Assembly (NCBI GenBank): GCA_026874595.1
Contig: CM049317.1
Span: 34,241,401 to 34,305,400 of the forward strand
Length of the DNA: 64,000 nucleotides
Direction of reading: 5' to 3'
DNA from: Sipunculus nudus
Taxonomy: Eukaryota > Annelida > Sipuncula > Golfingiida > Sipunculidae
The notes beneath the pieces are model-generated. The model had not been told where the DNA came from and searched no databases. It saw only the letters and a program-made list of their open reading frames with translations. Shown here piece by piece: positions 40,701-54,420 of this stretch; within the stretch, counting starts at the first letter, position 1; each line of letters starts with the position of its first letter. The position numbers and the translations under genes were made by a program.

Positions 40701-42970
40701 CAATATACTTGTCATTCAGACCCGATAACGTCGGGATAATGTTGCAAACCCGCCAGGAAATATAAACTCTGCTATAGTCATGCGGGACGGTGTGTCCACG
40801 CTGAAATTACTGCTGGTCCGCTCTTTACCTTAAACTTAGCGCACTCTCCTTATTAACGTATTTGAGACCTCTCTCCCGCATAAGCGCTCCTTATTAGCAA
40901 ATCCCCGATAGTTTTCCGATGTGGATGCCCACAGCCCCCAGATTAATAAACACCAACATAGACATGTGGGCTGGAAATTAAAGCGTTTTGTATTTATATT
41001 AGCTGCGGGCTGAAGTGTTCAGCGTATTTTTCAGCATAGTTTGGGTGGCGCAAAGTATGGCGCCGACCGTTTGCGCCGTGCAGCGAGAGAGTTGCGCTTT
41101 TCACGTCACTGGAGCCGTAGTATTGTCAGTAAAGACGTCGGGATTGGCACGGTAGCGGCATCTTAGGGAGTAGAGATCGTGGCCCAATGCACTGACAATC
41201 CTCCCGAGACCTTTAGGGAATTCCGAGCAGAATTGAACAGTATTCAATACACTACCCAGACAGAAAAGAGCATTCAACATATGTTCGGCCCCCTTCCATG
41301 CTCCGACGAGCGGCGCACAGAGCCTAGGCGCCAGCATTCTACAACTCCCGACCAAGCTTGGCATTCACGATTTTGGCTCCTTGGCAAAACCACTTGGTTA
41401 GTCCGTCGCGCATGGCAGCGCAGTTCTTCCCTTTTGCTGTTTAGCTGTGATCAAAGTAATCTACACAAAAGTTTATACAGGAGGGAGGTTGGGCCCGTAT
41501 TCTTATGGATGTACCAGCGAATACAATGGTAAAGCAGCCTCCCGGTTGTGACCATCTATTAAGTCCGTGACATCTCTCGTCTGACAGTGCGTGCCAAAAC
41601 GAACTTTGCTCCCGAGAGCCCTTCAAAACTGAAAAGGGTGACAGCGGATTTTGGGCAAGACATATGTTTAGTTCATGTTAACATTTGGTTTGACCTCTTG
41701 AGGCCCCAGCACTCACACTAACTTCAAATTTGCACTCCTTCGCTGAGATACATTTTTTGATCTTACAAATTACTAAGAGTCGCTGATAACTCTGTGAATT
41801 GATAGTGTAGAAGCCAAACTCTTACTTTATTATGACATTTTTCTCACTCGGGCATTCCACGGTGCATTACACCCTCTTATTAACAATTTCCTTTTTCTTT
41901 ACCTCGATCAAGGTCCTGACAAGTTTTCTTATCAGAAATAAATCTTGCACCCGAGTGTACTTGCACTGAAGCATACTTCAGATCTCCAAATTCATAGACA
42001 GTTGATGAAGGAAAGTATGTACTCGCTACTAATATACACTTCTTCTGAAGAAATTATAGTCTTAATTATATGCCATATTATGTCTCTCTTTATTTCTACA
42101 CTTTCACTGAATAAGAGTTAGTAGGCTCCGTCCAGGCGTGAACAATTATACAGTATAAAGTCTATAATTTATCACTTGAATGAAACTGTTACAAAGCCAG
42201 CTGAAAATGTTCATTGAAAAACGGTGTCTGGCGGATAAAACGTTTAACATCAGTAAGCGTAGCGTCAGACTCAAACCGGAGAATAAAATATGTAGATGTT
42301 TTGAAAAATTACGTACATACAGATTTAGTTCTAAAGAAATAATAATACGTCTGTACACGGCTTGTTCATACGAAGATAAAACATATCACCCACACACACA
42401 CTTTATAACATTTGACAGTATAGGAAGTAACGGTGATTAATTGTGTTAGATTATAGGGATGGAAATCTATATATGAGCATTCGGCTTTTGGTCCAAATGT
42501 ATATTATTCAAGCGAGTTTACATGGCGACTGTAAAGTACGTTGCTTTTCGAAAAATATCACACTAAACATATATAATTATATAAAGGCAACTTTGAGTGC
42601 ATTGATATATATATATATATGCCTCCTTAAACAAGCGGGACTATTTTAACACATTTTGTACCTGGGCATAGATTATCAAGGATTATCCTTTAATCTAACT
42701 TTCGTTTAAAAGTAATTTATTGACTGTTTTATGTTACGTATTTACAGAATATATGTATACGTATATATACACATGCGTGTGTGTGTGAGTGAATATATAC
42801 AACTGGTGCCATATTTTTAGGTCTCTCAAGTTCAATGAGTGTAACCTAATCTTACAGACAAAGATAACAATCAAATCTCTATACTTTTTGTTTTCTTTAT
42901 TAAAAAGGGTTTTTAAGACTGTGCTTTACTGTGCTTTTTATTTTCCCACATAGCAGGACACATAAAGTCC

Positions 42971-42975
<5 letters not shown>
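40701..42975. other. Dlx upstream flank
   Basis: 40700-41640 is GC-richer, with clustered GGCGC/GCGCC words at 41045-41085. It may be proximal regulatory DNA. Frames there (for example 41179-41532 plus) have no recognisable domain. 41640-42975 is AT-rich with nothing recognised. Confidence 0.35.
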
Positions 42976-43043
<68 letters not shown>

Positions 43044-43062
43044 AGAGAGAGAGAGAGAGATT
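42976..43062. repeat. Compound (AT)n-(AG)n microsatellite
   Basis: About 65 bp of AT followed by about 20 bp of AG, then short GATA and TATA tracts to about 43130. Confidence 0.95.
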
Positions 43063-43647
43063 AATAAATAGATAGATAGAAATATATATATATATATAAA
43101 TATATATATATATATTTATGTAGATATAGGTGATATATTAATTGTATATAAATTCCATATCAATTTTCTATTATGAAATAAATTTATGGATAATAGTATT
43201 TGTAAATATCCAAGGTGTTAAAGATAATAAATATTAGAATGATTAACTAGTGTGCTCTCCCTCACAAACTCAGTGGTGGCCTGTGTTTATTAACAATTAC
43301 TATGGTATAATTTTATGTAGAAAAAGGTTGTGTGATGCAGGTTCTTCTGCCATCTTCAGTCTCTCGGACATGCATGCACGCTATAACAACCACAGATACA
43401 GATGCATGAACGCATTCAAGCATTTGTTCACATTTATTTGCGCTTGTTGTGTAAGTTAAATAGGCCAATGATTACTTACGAACAAATCAAACTACAATTG
43501 TTAAAAGGATAATATATTTATATGAGAATCTGTGCGTATTGTTTGCATGCGAGTGTAAATGTTTATCCGTTTTTATTTTAATATAAACGCGTATGCAATA
43601 ACTGATTAATTATATGCACAAGCACGCACACACTTAAACATAAACAT

Positions 43648-43700
<53 letters not shown>

Positions 43701-44618
43701 TTGGTAATTAGGCTAGGTAATAAACCGTATAAACGTTAACCTGTTTAACACTTAACTTGTACCTATAGAATATCACAAACCAAGTGTTTGGTATAAGATT
43801 TAGTTGTAAATACATGAAGCTTAGTTGTATATGTATACCTATTAAGGATTGGTTTACTTTTTTTTTAAGAGAGCAAGGAATATACGTGAACAGTTGGCCT
43901 TCAGGGCGACATGATATTAAACGTGCTATATAAAAACGTGTACAAAAATATAGCCATTAAAATACGTCTACACTGTCTTTCGATGGTTCTTTGCCCAGAT
44001 ACAGCCGCACTAAATAACAGTTGTTGTTTACACACATTGTCTTATGTGAGTTGAGCTGGATCGTAGTGTCTTTCCTCTCATTCTTTCATTCTGTCTTTTT
44101 TTATACATTTAAACCACATTTAATCTTGCTCTGGACATCCTGGTCATGTTTCAATGCTGTGTGTATGTAACGGGGTGATGGCGGAGGTTTGCGCTCTTCG
44201 AACGCTCTCTATACAGTATCAAATACGTATTTAAATTAGGGAAACAGTTATACTGGAAAACATGCAAGATCAGGGCTATTGGAGGCTTGTTATACTATTA
44301 GTAATCTAAATGTAATAGGATGGTTGTCTCTTATGTTGATGGCTCTGGTATCCGACTTATATCTGTGTAAACATGGCGATGCTAGATGCACCCTATTCAT
44401 ATATTGCATGTATATGTATGATTTCCGTCAAAATCGTTGACCTTGGGAAATGGTTACTGACTACATTATACAAATTAAACTGTCTGAATATTTAGCAAAT
44501 GCTAAATAGACATATACTATTCCAAGTATACAACTGGTTTATCGAATTATTGGTATTTTTTTCAGTAGAGAAAATGTTACTCTTGATACGTTCAGGTTGA
44601 TGAACTTATATATAAATT
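43063..44618. other. AT-rich non-coding interval
   Basis: No gene is recognised. It includes an (AG)n tract at 43651-43697. Confidence 0.4.
43651..43697. repeat. (AG)n microsatellite
   Basis: About 46 bp of GA dinucleotides. Confidence 0.95.
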
Positions 44619-44786
44619 CTTGATGCATGCAATCCATAGGTTGTCACGGCAAACATTTGACAACCCCTTTGACAACCCTACAAGTAGAAAAATAGATATT
44701 TTGACATCCTGGTTGTTTTTTAAAGTACACCCATTTGACAACTTTAGGTTGTCGATTTGACAATCCTATATTTTCAATGTAATAAA
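44619..44786 (-). repeat. GGTTGTC-rich short interspersed element, copy B
   Basis: The reverse complement matches copy A at 26611-26754: paired GGTTGTCAAA motifs at both ends, ATGGGTGTAC and TGTCAAAATATC in the middle, and GATGCAT at the outer edge. It has an extra piece of about 20 bp with another inverted motif (AGGTTGTCACGG) near 44640. The opposite orientation excludes a simple local duplication. Confidence 0.75.
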
Positions 44787-45308
44787 GCTGTCACAGAAAC
44801 AGTGTACTTTGATAAATATATTGATAAAATAAAATTTATTATCAGTAAATCAAGGCAACTTTTATTTTAGGAGGATATTTCTATTAATATAGTAATCTCT
44901 ATATATACACTATATACGAATAATGTGAAATAATATATTTAGTAATATATAGCTAATGTACCCTGCAGGAAAACATAACAAACAGTATAACAACTCTACA
45001 TTTATAGGAACGTATATGCACACAGTTTTTTTATATAATTATTTATAATGGCTGGCGTTGTCTGTATATTATATACCTACCATACTTATATTAAGACTAT
45101 TAGACTGCTGCTTGTTCCACTTATAGAGGTACATATAAAATACTAACAACTGTAAATGGGAGGGTGACTGGCATTATTATCCTGTAATATATAGGACTTA
45201 GGACGGCCAGATTTTCTAAATCAGTCTGCATGCAGAGATGAGACGAAATTATAACTGAGAATAAGAATTTCCAGTCAATGAATGTCTACATGTATGTTTA
45301 CGGTTTAT

Positions 45309-45310
<2 letters not shown>
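44787..45310. other. AT-rich non-coding interval
   Basis: Nothing recognised. Confidence 0.4.
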
Positions 45311-45380
<70 letters not shown>

Positions 45381-45400
45381 TATATACATATATATATACA

Positions 45401-45435
<35 letters not shown>

Positions 45436-45452
45436 AAGAAGATGAAGAAACC

Positions 45453-45541
<89 letters not shown>
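45311..45541. repeat. Large simple-sequence inverted repeat: (TC)n(TA)n ... (AT)n(AG)n
   Basis: The left arm is about 34 bp of TC followed by TA. The right arm is AT followed by about 32 bp of AG, ending at 45541. The arms are reverse complements. The 100-bp centre is AT-rich with a unique GCGAAGAAGATGAAGAAACC piece. The long Tyr/Ile and Ser/Leu frames on both strands come from this repeat. Confidence 0.9.
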
Positions 45542-45544
<3 letters not shown>

Positions 45545-46395
45545 ATGTGGATATAAAGTGCATGTTAATTCTTTTGTTCTATGAAGGCCTTGTTGACACG
45601 GCAGGTGTGAATGAACAATTGCATGGTCTTCGGAACTTGACGCAGGTTCATAGATCTGTCCCCATGAAGCGGTCACTCGTATGATATTCCCAATTAGGTT
45701 TACACGGAATCATAGAGTCTGCGTCATCTGTCTGGCTAATTTGTGGCGGGGCTAATAAAAATTGGTTAATATACTCATAATGATATCATTATATAAAGGA
45801 ATAAAGAGTGACATGTGGTTAATTTTCTCTAGTATTTTAGTGTTATCGGACCTGGTGCCACATTTTAAAATTAAGTGTGATGGTAGTATACATGACATCA
45901 TTAAAATAAGTTGCGCAGATTCTTTAAAAATTGTTAACGGTAATCGATCGCCTACCGGTGACACCGCAGATTTACTGCTGTGACTGCTTTATTGACTGCA
46001 GTGACGTATAAGTGGTTGTCTATAAAGGCAAAAATCAAGGTATTTACAGCGCAGTTTTATATACATTTAAATATGTATTATACCACTATCTATAGAAGGC
46101 CTGGTCCATTCTTTGAGTGACAATTTTCTCTAATTAACCAAAGCATAACATAGATACTTCAGGTGAAATTGAAGGGTAATTCAAGGTGAAACTTGTGAAT
46201 GTATTATTCTAAATTTCATGAAAAATTCACCAAAATAAAATTCAGTTCGTCAGAATTAAATAATATGAATCGATGTTTCTTTCCTGCCAGGGTAGTGCAT
46301 GGTTAATGTATACTGTTTTATTAAGCCAAGCGATATAAACTGGTAGCTAATACATTGATGTCTGTCACCAGCCGACCATGCACGATACATAGCCA

Positions 46396-46454
<59 letters not shown>

Positions 46455-46979
46455 AATAATATTGGTAAATAATATATATGTATTCAAATGTCTGATGGCA
46501 AAAACCATATCGATCACAGAAAATAAAACTATGCCATATATAGATTATAAGCAGCCTGATCAATTATTTGCATGGACTATTAATTGTTATTTATACATTT
46601 TTTGTACTGTAACTACTAGATCAAAAGTATACTATCAACACAACTCAATGCTAGGACAATTTGTGTTGAAATTATTCACGGTATACGTAAAACCAAAATG
46701 TTTGACTAGATATATCGACTATATGGAGATTAATCCGGGTCATCACGAACGGTTTACCATGGTTATACGAAACAATGTATATATAGAAACACAAACAAAA
46801 ACCCTACAAATAAATATTTGGTTTGGCGATCTCGGTACACACTCAATGTTTGCATGTTAGCACAAGGCTAGCGGCCACCGGGAAACTCTTTATCAATGTT
46901 TAGGACGGTGTCAACAATCACAAGTTTCATCTTTGTAAAATAAAACCTCCCGTTATTTTTATTGAAACAGCGCCGGCAA
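45542..46979. other. AT-rich non-coding interval
   Basis: It contains an (AT)n tract at 46403-46449. A 132-codon plus-strand frame at 46462-46860 shows no motif I recognise and is not called as a gene. Nothing else is seen. Confidence 0.35.
46403..46449. repeat. (AT)n microsatellite
   Basis: About 45 bp of AT. Confidence 0.95.
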
Positions 46980-49900
46980 AAAGTGCAACACACAACCTTT
47001 ACCCATGAATACCGCCCGGAACTGAACTATACGTTCATGAGTTTCACTGCACACCAATGCAGCACTTGATTGTACTTCACAATGTACACTGAACATATAT
47101 ACCTTGTATTTCACCGCACACTCTTTTTTACCTTGTGTTTCATTACGCACAGTGAAATTATGCCATATATTTCATCAACCCGGATCCTTCATCATACATG
47201 TCACTACTCAAACTGAACCCTTTCCTTGCATCTACCGACGTAAATTGAAAATTCATCACGCACTAAACATTGAACTTGTATTTCACTACCCACAGTGAAC
47301 CTGTGCCACGTATTTTACTGTTATAACGTATTTGATCTTATGTTTTATCATATATCTTACTCTTAAGCTTTACCCTGTATTTCACCTCGCTCAATGGACC
47401 TTTAACATGTATTTCTTAATGCCAGTTGAGCTTTGGCCATGTATTGCATATATAAGTAACACCGAAGCTTTACGATATATTATACAAACCACACTGAGGC
47501 TTCCCATGCAAACATTTCCTAACGAACACTTAACTTCAACCATACATTTATTTTACAGCTCACCCCAAAACATTACATGTATTTCCATAGGCACACTGGA
47601 ACTATATGTATTTCATTAAACACATTGACACTTGAACAAGTATTCGCCAAGGCATGCACACTGATCTTGTAGAAGGTCGGTGGTTTTCTCCGGGTACTCC
47701 ACCCTTACCGACTACCGAGCGCCAACAACCGAGCCATGGAGAGTGCCTCGTATTAGTTGTTATAACTAGTTGTACAATCCATGTAAAATAAATAAAGTTT
47801 ATAAATTATTTAACTAAAATGAATCGTTACCAATATTTGTTTGACCATGCAAGCACATTGAACCAATGCAATGTATTTCCCTACGCGCACTAAATGGTAA
47901 CACATATACCACTGCACAAACTTACGATCTCCATGACTTTCACTGAACACACTGTACCATTACCATGTATATGGAACCCAAACTGGACATTTGTAATATA
48001 TATCTAACAACGCACACAAATGCTATATCTTGTATTTCCCAAAGCACACTGGACCTTATACCTGTATTTCACAATGCACACTGAGCCTTTACAATGTATT
48101 TCAAAATTTCTATGCACACTAAATTTTATCTTTTTTTTTCATTACGCACACTGAAGCTGAAACATGCATGTACCAACCTAAGCTTAAATATGTTAGCACG
48201 CACACTGAACCGTTTCATGTTTTTTTTCAGGTGCTAACTGGTCCATTCCTAAGTGTTTGACCACGCTCATTGAACCTTTTACAATATATTTGATTACGCA
48301 TATTGAACTGTAACCATGTATTTTACAACCTAGCTAGAACATTTACCATATATTACATAATGCACACTAAACCTTTACCATGTATTTCACCTTGCACACT
48401 CAACCGTTATCAACTATTTCACAACTGACCTTGAACCTTTACCATGTATTTCACAATGCGCGCTGAACCTTTACCATATGTTGTATGCCTTTCAGTGAAT
48501 TTCACAACGCACATTGAATCTTTGCCATGTACTTCCCTGCTCACGCTGGACCTTTACCAAGTATTACACTACGCTTTTTTCAAGCCTGACCATGTAATAA
48601 ACAAAGAATACTAAACCTTTACTATGGATTTCACAACGCACACTGAACCTTTACTATGTATTTCACAACGCACACTGAACCTTTACTATGTATTTCACAA
48701 CGCACACTGAACCTTTACTATGTATTTCACAACGCACACTGAACCTTTACTATGTATTTCACAACGCACACTTTACCTTTACTATGTATTTCACAACGCA
48801 CACTTAACCTTTACTATGTATTTCACAACGCACACTTAACCTTAACTATGTATTTCACAACGCACACTGAACCTTTACTATGTATTTCACAACGCACACT
48901 GAACCTTTACTATGTATTTCACAACGCACACTGAACCTGTACTATGTATTTCACAAAGCACACTGAACCTGTACTATGTTTTCACGTCGCACACTGAACC
49001 TTTACTATATTTTTCATTACGCACACTGAACCTTTACTATGTATTTCACAACGCACACTGAACCTTTACTATGTATTTCACAACGCACACTGAACCTTTA
49101 CTATGTATTTCACAACGCACACTGAACCTGTACTATGTATTTCACAACGCACACTGAACCTGTACTATGTTTTCACGTCGCACACTGAACCTTTACTATA
49201 TTTTTCATAACGCACACTGAACCTTTACTATATTTTTCATAACGCACACTGAACCTTTACTATGTATTTCACAACGCACACTGAACCTTTACTATGTATT
49301 TCACAACGCACACACTGAACCTGTACTATGTATTTCACAACGCACACTGAACCTGTACTATGTATTTCACAACGCACACTGAACCTGTACTATGTTTTCA
49401 CGTCGCACACTGAACCTTTACTATATTTTTCATAACGCACACTGAACCTTTACTATGTATTTCACAACGCACACTGAACCTTTACTATATTTTTCATAAC
49501 GCACACTGAACCTTTACTATGTATTTCACAACGCACACTGAACCTTTACTATATTTTTCATAACGCACACTGAACCTTTACTATGTATTTCACAACGCAC
49601 ACTGAACCTTTACTATATTTTTCATAACGCACACTGAACCTTTACTATGTATTTCACAACGCACACTGAACCTTTACTATGTATTTCACAACGCACACTG
49701 AACCTTTACTATGTATTTCACAACGCACACTGAACCTTTACTATGTATTTCACAACGCACACTGAACCTTTACTATGTATTTCACAACGCACACTGAACC
49801 TTTACTATATTTTTCATAACGCACACTGAACCTTTACTATGTATTTCACAACGCACACTGAACCTTTACTATATTTTTCATAACGCACACTGAACCTTTA

Positions 49901-50505
49901 CTATGTATTTCACAACGCACACTGAACCTTTACTATGTATTTCACAACGCACACTGAACCTTTACTATGTATTTCACAACGCACACTGAACCTTTACTAT
50001 ATTTTTCATAACGCACACTGAACCTTTACTATGTATTTCACAACGCACACTGAACCTTTACTATATTTTTCATAACGCACACTGAACCTTTTACTATGTA
50101 TTTCACAACGCACACTGAACCTGTACTATGTTTTCACAACGCACACTGAACCTTTACTATATTTTTCATAACGCACACTGGACCTTTACTATATTTTTCA
50201 TAACGCACACTGGACCTTTACTATATTTTTCATAACGCACACTGGACCTTTACTATATTTTTCATAACGCACACTGAACCTTTACTATATTTTTCATAAC
50301 GTACACTGAACCTTTACTATATTTTTCATAACGCACACTGAACCTTTACTGTATTTTTCATAACGCACACTGAACCTTTACTATATTTTTCATAACGCAC
50401 ACTGGACCTTTACTATATTTTTCATAACGCACACTGGACCTTTACTGTGTATTTCACAACGCACACTGAACCTTTACTATGTTTTCACGTCGCACACTGT
50501 ACCCT
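46980..50505 (+). repeat. 32-bp minisatellite with decayed left half
   Basis: The unit is 32 bp and contains CGCACACTGAACCTTTACTA. From about 48610 to 50500 units are nearly identical, in two main types: TGTATTTCACAA and TATTTTTCATAA. They alternate in blocks, and a 31-bp variant reads TGTTTTCACGTCG. Leftward to about 47000 units are recognisable only as spaced CACACTGAACCTTTACC-like words with heavy substitution and indels. Minor frames such as 48752-48934 are artefacts of three-unit (96-bp) periodicity. Confidence 0.95.
47665..47765 (+). repeat. SINE-like fragment inserted in the decayed array
   Basis: GTCGGTGGTTTTCTCCGGGT followed by ACTCCACCC is unlike the surrounding 32-bp units. It resembles, from memory, the conserved body of dispersed repeats common in marine invertebrates. 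Family assignment is not possible here. Confidence 0.4.
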
Positions 50506-51639
50506 ATTTTAACCTTGAAAATTGAACTTTTGTTTAATTTATCGATGTTATCCCCATCCTGCTGAACTAGAACTCGATTACTCTATGTAGTTTTCATAAA
50601 GATTGCAAATGAGGAAACGAACAACTGCTGACACGATTGCAGCAATCTGTAATTAGTTGAATGTGGATCTGGATAGGCAACGCCTGCAAACGTCAAGTTA
50701 AGGAGCGGTGTATCAACCAGTGGTGACGTCGTGGAAGTCGGGTGTAATATAAGATTGTTAACAAGGATGCTATTATAATGAAAATTAAAAACAATGACGT
50801 TGACCCGACAGGTTTTCAGATATATTGTTTGGACAAATAAACATAAACGAAACTCCTGTACAGGCTAACGAAGAAATAAAAAGCCTCTCTTGTTCGTGTC
50901 AAGGTGTTGATTTTTCAATTCAATTTAATTCAACTTTATTTTCAGTTTGAAAGTACATTGACAAGTAAATTTAAATAACTAAGGGGAAGGGTTGGCCTTG
51001 GGTTGTTAATAACGGTTGATGTATGCGCTCTGTTAGTGCTTTCTAATTGTGTCATGTAACATACAAACTAAACTTTATCCCTTGTGTTTTATCATGTACA
51101 TAGAGTGTTCAACTTCTACTTCTCTCCAACACTTATACAATGTTATCATGCACATGTACTTTTCTTGTACACCAGGCCAATCATATATAAACACAGACAC
51201 ATTAATGTACTTCACAATTAAGTCTAGCCTTTATTATATTTTCCACGAAATATCCAACATACCACATAATATAAACTGAAAGTACACATGAAGTCCTATG
51301 AGTACATAAGTAGAACAGAGTGTGGGTGACCCTCAATGACAATTTATGGTAAACCTCTTTACCCTGAAGGTGTGCATTTTATCCAAGGACAGGTAAACGA
51401 AGATGTTCTTAAATGCCCCTGTAAAGATCCGTGTACATCTCGGATCTTTGCTGGACATGATACACTTTGTGTATATCCTAACGGACTGAGGTTGAAATAC
51501 ACGAGCCTGCCGCCAGCGGGGACGCTATAGTCACCCCTTATATACGCCGTGTTTTGACTGAATTCCGTGCAGTAATTTATTCAACCCAGTGAAATGAATG
51601 AGTAGACGGAATGCCACCATGCAGAGCAATTCGTACAAG
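50506..51639. other. Spacer between two minisatellites
   Basis: Complex non-repetitive DNA with no recognised gene. A 64-codon frame at 51336-51530 (plus) has two CxC-like Cys but no known domain. TTCAATTCAATTTAATTCAA near 50915 resembles the tail of a dispersed repeat. Confidence 0.35.
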
Positions 51640-53770
51640 GCGGGGATGTAGGACTCGGACTCGGACTTGCACTCGAGCCCTGAGGGTCCTGGTCCCGGAC
51701 TTGCACTCGAGTCCTGAGGGCCCTGGTCCCGGACTTGCACTCGAGTCCTGAGGGCCCTGGACTTGGACTTGGACTAGGACTCAAGTGGTCTGGACTCGGA
51801 CTTGGACTAGGACTCAAGTGGCCTGGACTCGGACTTGGACTAGGACTCAATTGGCCTGGACTCGGACTTGGAATCTGACTCAAGTGGCCTGGACTCGGAC
51901 TTGGACTAGGACTCAAGTGGCCTGGGCTCGGACTTAGACTAGGACTCAAGTGGCCTGGACTCGGACTTGGACTGGGACTCAAGTGGCCTGGACTCGGACT
52001 TGGACTAGGACTCAAGTAGTCTGGACTCGGACTGTGACTAGGACTCAAGTGGCCTGAACTCGGACTTGACTAGGACCCAAGTGGCCTTGACTCGGACTTT
52101 GATTAGGACTCAAGTGGCCTGGACTCGGACTTGGACTACCACTCAAGTGGCCTGGACTCGGACTTGACTAGGACTCAAGTGGCCTGGACTCGGACTTGGA
52201 CTAGGACTCAAGTGGCCAGGACTCGGACTTGGACTAGGACTCAAGTGGCCTGGACTCGCACTTGGACTAACACTCAAGTGGCCAGGACTCGGACTTGAAC
52301 TAGGACTCAAGTGGCCTGGACTCGGACTTAGGCTAGGACTCAAGTGGCTTGGACTCGAACTTGGACTAGGACTCAAGTAGCCTGGACTCGGACTTTGACT
52401 AGGACTCAAGTGGCCAGGACTCGGACTTGAACTAGGACTCAAGTGGCCAGGATTCGGACTTGGACTAGGACTCAGGTGGCCTGGACTCGGACTTGGACTA
52501 GGACTCAGGTGGCCAGGACTCGGACTTGGACTAGGACTCAAGTGGCTTGGACTCGGACTTGGACTAGGACTCAGGTGGCCTGGACTCGGACTTGGACTAG
52601 GACTCAAGTGGCCAGGACTCGGACTTGGACTAGGACTCAAGTGGCCTGAACTCGGACTTGGACTAGGACCCAAATGGCCTGTACTCGGACTTTGACTAGG
52701 ACTCATGTGGCCTGGACTCGGACTTGGACTAGGACTCAAGTGGCCTGGACTCGGACTTGACTAGGACTCAAGTGGCCTGGACTCGGACTTGGACTAGGAC
52801 TCAAGTGGCCAGGACTCGGACTTGGACTAGGACTCAAGTGGCCTGGACTCGCACTTGGACTAGGACTCAAGTGGCCAGGACTCGGACTTGAACTAGGACT
52901 CAAGTGGCCTGGACTCGGACTTTGACTAGGACTCAAGTGGCTTGGACTCGAACTTGGACTAGGACTCAAGTAGCCTGGACTCGGACTTTGACTAGGACTC
53001 AAGTGGCTTGGACTCGAACTTGGACTAGGACTCAAGTGGCCAGGACTCGGACTTGGACTAGGACTCAAGTGGCCTGGACTCGGACTTGGACTAGGACTCA
53101 AGTGGCTTGGACTCGAACTTGGACTAGGACTCAAGTAGCCTGGACTCGGACTTTGACTAGGACTCAAGTGGCTTGGACTCGAACTTGGACTAGGACTCAA
53201 GTAGCCTGGACTCGGATTTTGACTAGGAATCAAGTGGCTTGGACTCGGACTTGGACTAGGACTCAAGTGGCCAGGACTCGGACTTGGACTAGGACTCAAG
53301 TGGCCTGGACTCGCACTTGGACTAGGACTAAAGTGGCCAGGACTCGGACTTGAACTAGGACTCAAGTGGCCTGGACTCGGACTTTGACTAGGACTCAAGT
53401 GGCTTGGACTCGAACTTGGACTAGGACTCAAGTAGCCTGGACTCGGACTTTGACTAGGACTCAAGTGGCTTGGACTCGAACTTGGACTAGGACTCAAGTG
53501 GCCAGGACTTGGACTTGGACTAGGACTCAAGTGGCCTGGACTCGGACTTTGACTAGGACTCAAGTGGCTTGGACTCGAACTTGGACTAGGACTCAAGTAG
53601 CCTGGACTCGGACTTTGACTAGGACTCAAGTGGCTTGGACTCGAACTTGGACTAGGACTCAAGTAGCCCGGACTCGGACTTTGACTAGGACTCAAGTGGC
53701 TTGGACTCGGACTTGGGCTAGGACTCAAGTGGCCTGGACTCGGACTTGCACTAGGACTCGGATCATGTGG
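51640..53770 (+). repeat. 33-bp minisatellite (GGACTCGGACTTGGACTAGG type)
   Basis: The unit is 33 bp: GGACTCGGACTTGGACTAGG then ACTCAAGTGGCCT. A 66-bp dimer recurs from about 52900, pairing a CGGACTTTGAC unit with a CGAACTTGGAC unit and the variants GGCTT and TAGCCT. The leftmost 110 bp has a diverged GC-richer type (GCACTCGAGTCCTGAGGGCC). Since 33 is 11 codons and stops are absent, long frames occur on minus (Ser/Pro repeats, up to 330 codons at 52736-53728) and on plus (Thr/Arg/Trp repeats). Short indels break both, so the array is treated as non-coding. Confidence 0.95.
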
Positions 53771-54342
53771 ACTCGACTACTTCACTGCTATAAGGAACTA
53801 AAACATTCATTTTTTTTCGAATTGGTCGAACGTATTGAGTCTTGGAATCATTTTCTGAACGACAATGCAGGACTTGTTGATCAGAAATGACGGCGCATCA
53901 TATTCATCAGAGTATTATAGGAATTAATACATACAAGTTGCTTCTCATAATTTTGATATGCGACCTGTGACATCCAGGATTTAGTGTGTACGCAAAATGG
54001 CAGCCATCATGGCCACGCCCAACTTCTCAAATGAGAGTATCGGATACTCGAAATACTAAGATAAAGACAGGAAAGATGACACCCAATAATCCGCCAAGCC
54101 CACAATACCACTGTGACCATTAGTATTACATCCGTATTGACTATGACAGAAATACAACGACCACCACTAAAACCCTGACCACCCCCGCATCGAAGACCAC
54201 GCTACTACAGTCACAATAGTGACCACCACAACCAATAACATGAATACTTATTCTTCTCCTCTCATCATCGTCACCTGTCCGGCCAATTATGTCTAAACAC
54301 TTGTCTGGTATAGGGAGTTTAATATGTTCTATTATATTTTAC

Positions 54343-54345
<3 letters not shown>
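53771..54345. other. Unique spacer
   Basis: Non-repetitive DNA with no recognised gene. Confidence 0.4.

Positions 54346-54418
<73 letters not shown>
54346..54418. repeat. (AT)n microsatellite
   Basis: About 72 bp of uninterrupted AT. Confidence 0.95.

Positions 54419-54420
<2 letters not shown>

Noticed and set aside
41179-41532. 117-codon plus-strand frame upstream of Dlx
   Set aside because: No recognised domain, and the opposite strand is also partly open. More likely GC-rich regulatory flank.
45282-45676. Tyr/Ile and Ser/Leu-rich frames of 70-123 codons
   Set aside because: Translations of (AT)n, (TC)n and (AG)n microsatellites.
46462-46860. 132-codon plus-strand frame as a hypothetical gene
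   Set aside because: No recognisable domain, AT-rich codons, no splice or promoter context, and a length compatible with chance in 64 kb of such DNA.
46980-50505. CRISPR-like array of regularly spaced repeats
   Set aside because: Units are contiguous 32-bp tandem copies with no unique spacers, in a eukaryotic context.
52736-53728. 330-codon Ser/Pro-repeat frame (minus), with Thr/Arg/Trp frames on plus, as a protein gene
   Set aside because: It is the translation of a 33-bp tandem repeat that is open on both strands and is broken by small indels at both ends. No signal peptide, flanking exon or promoter was seen.
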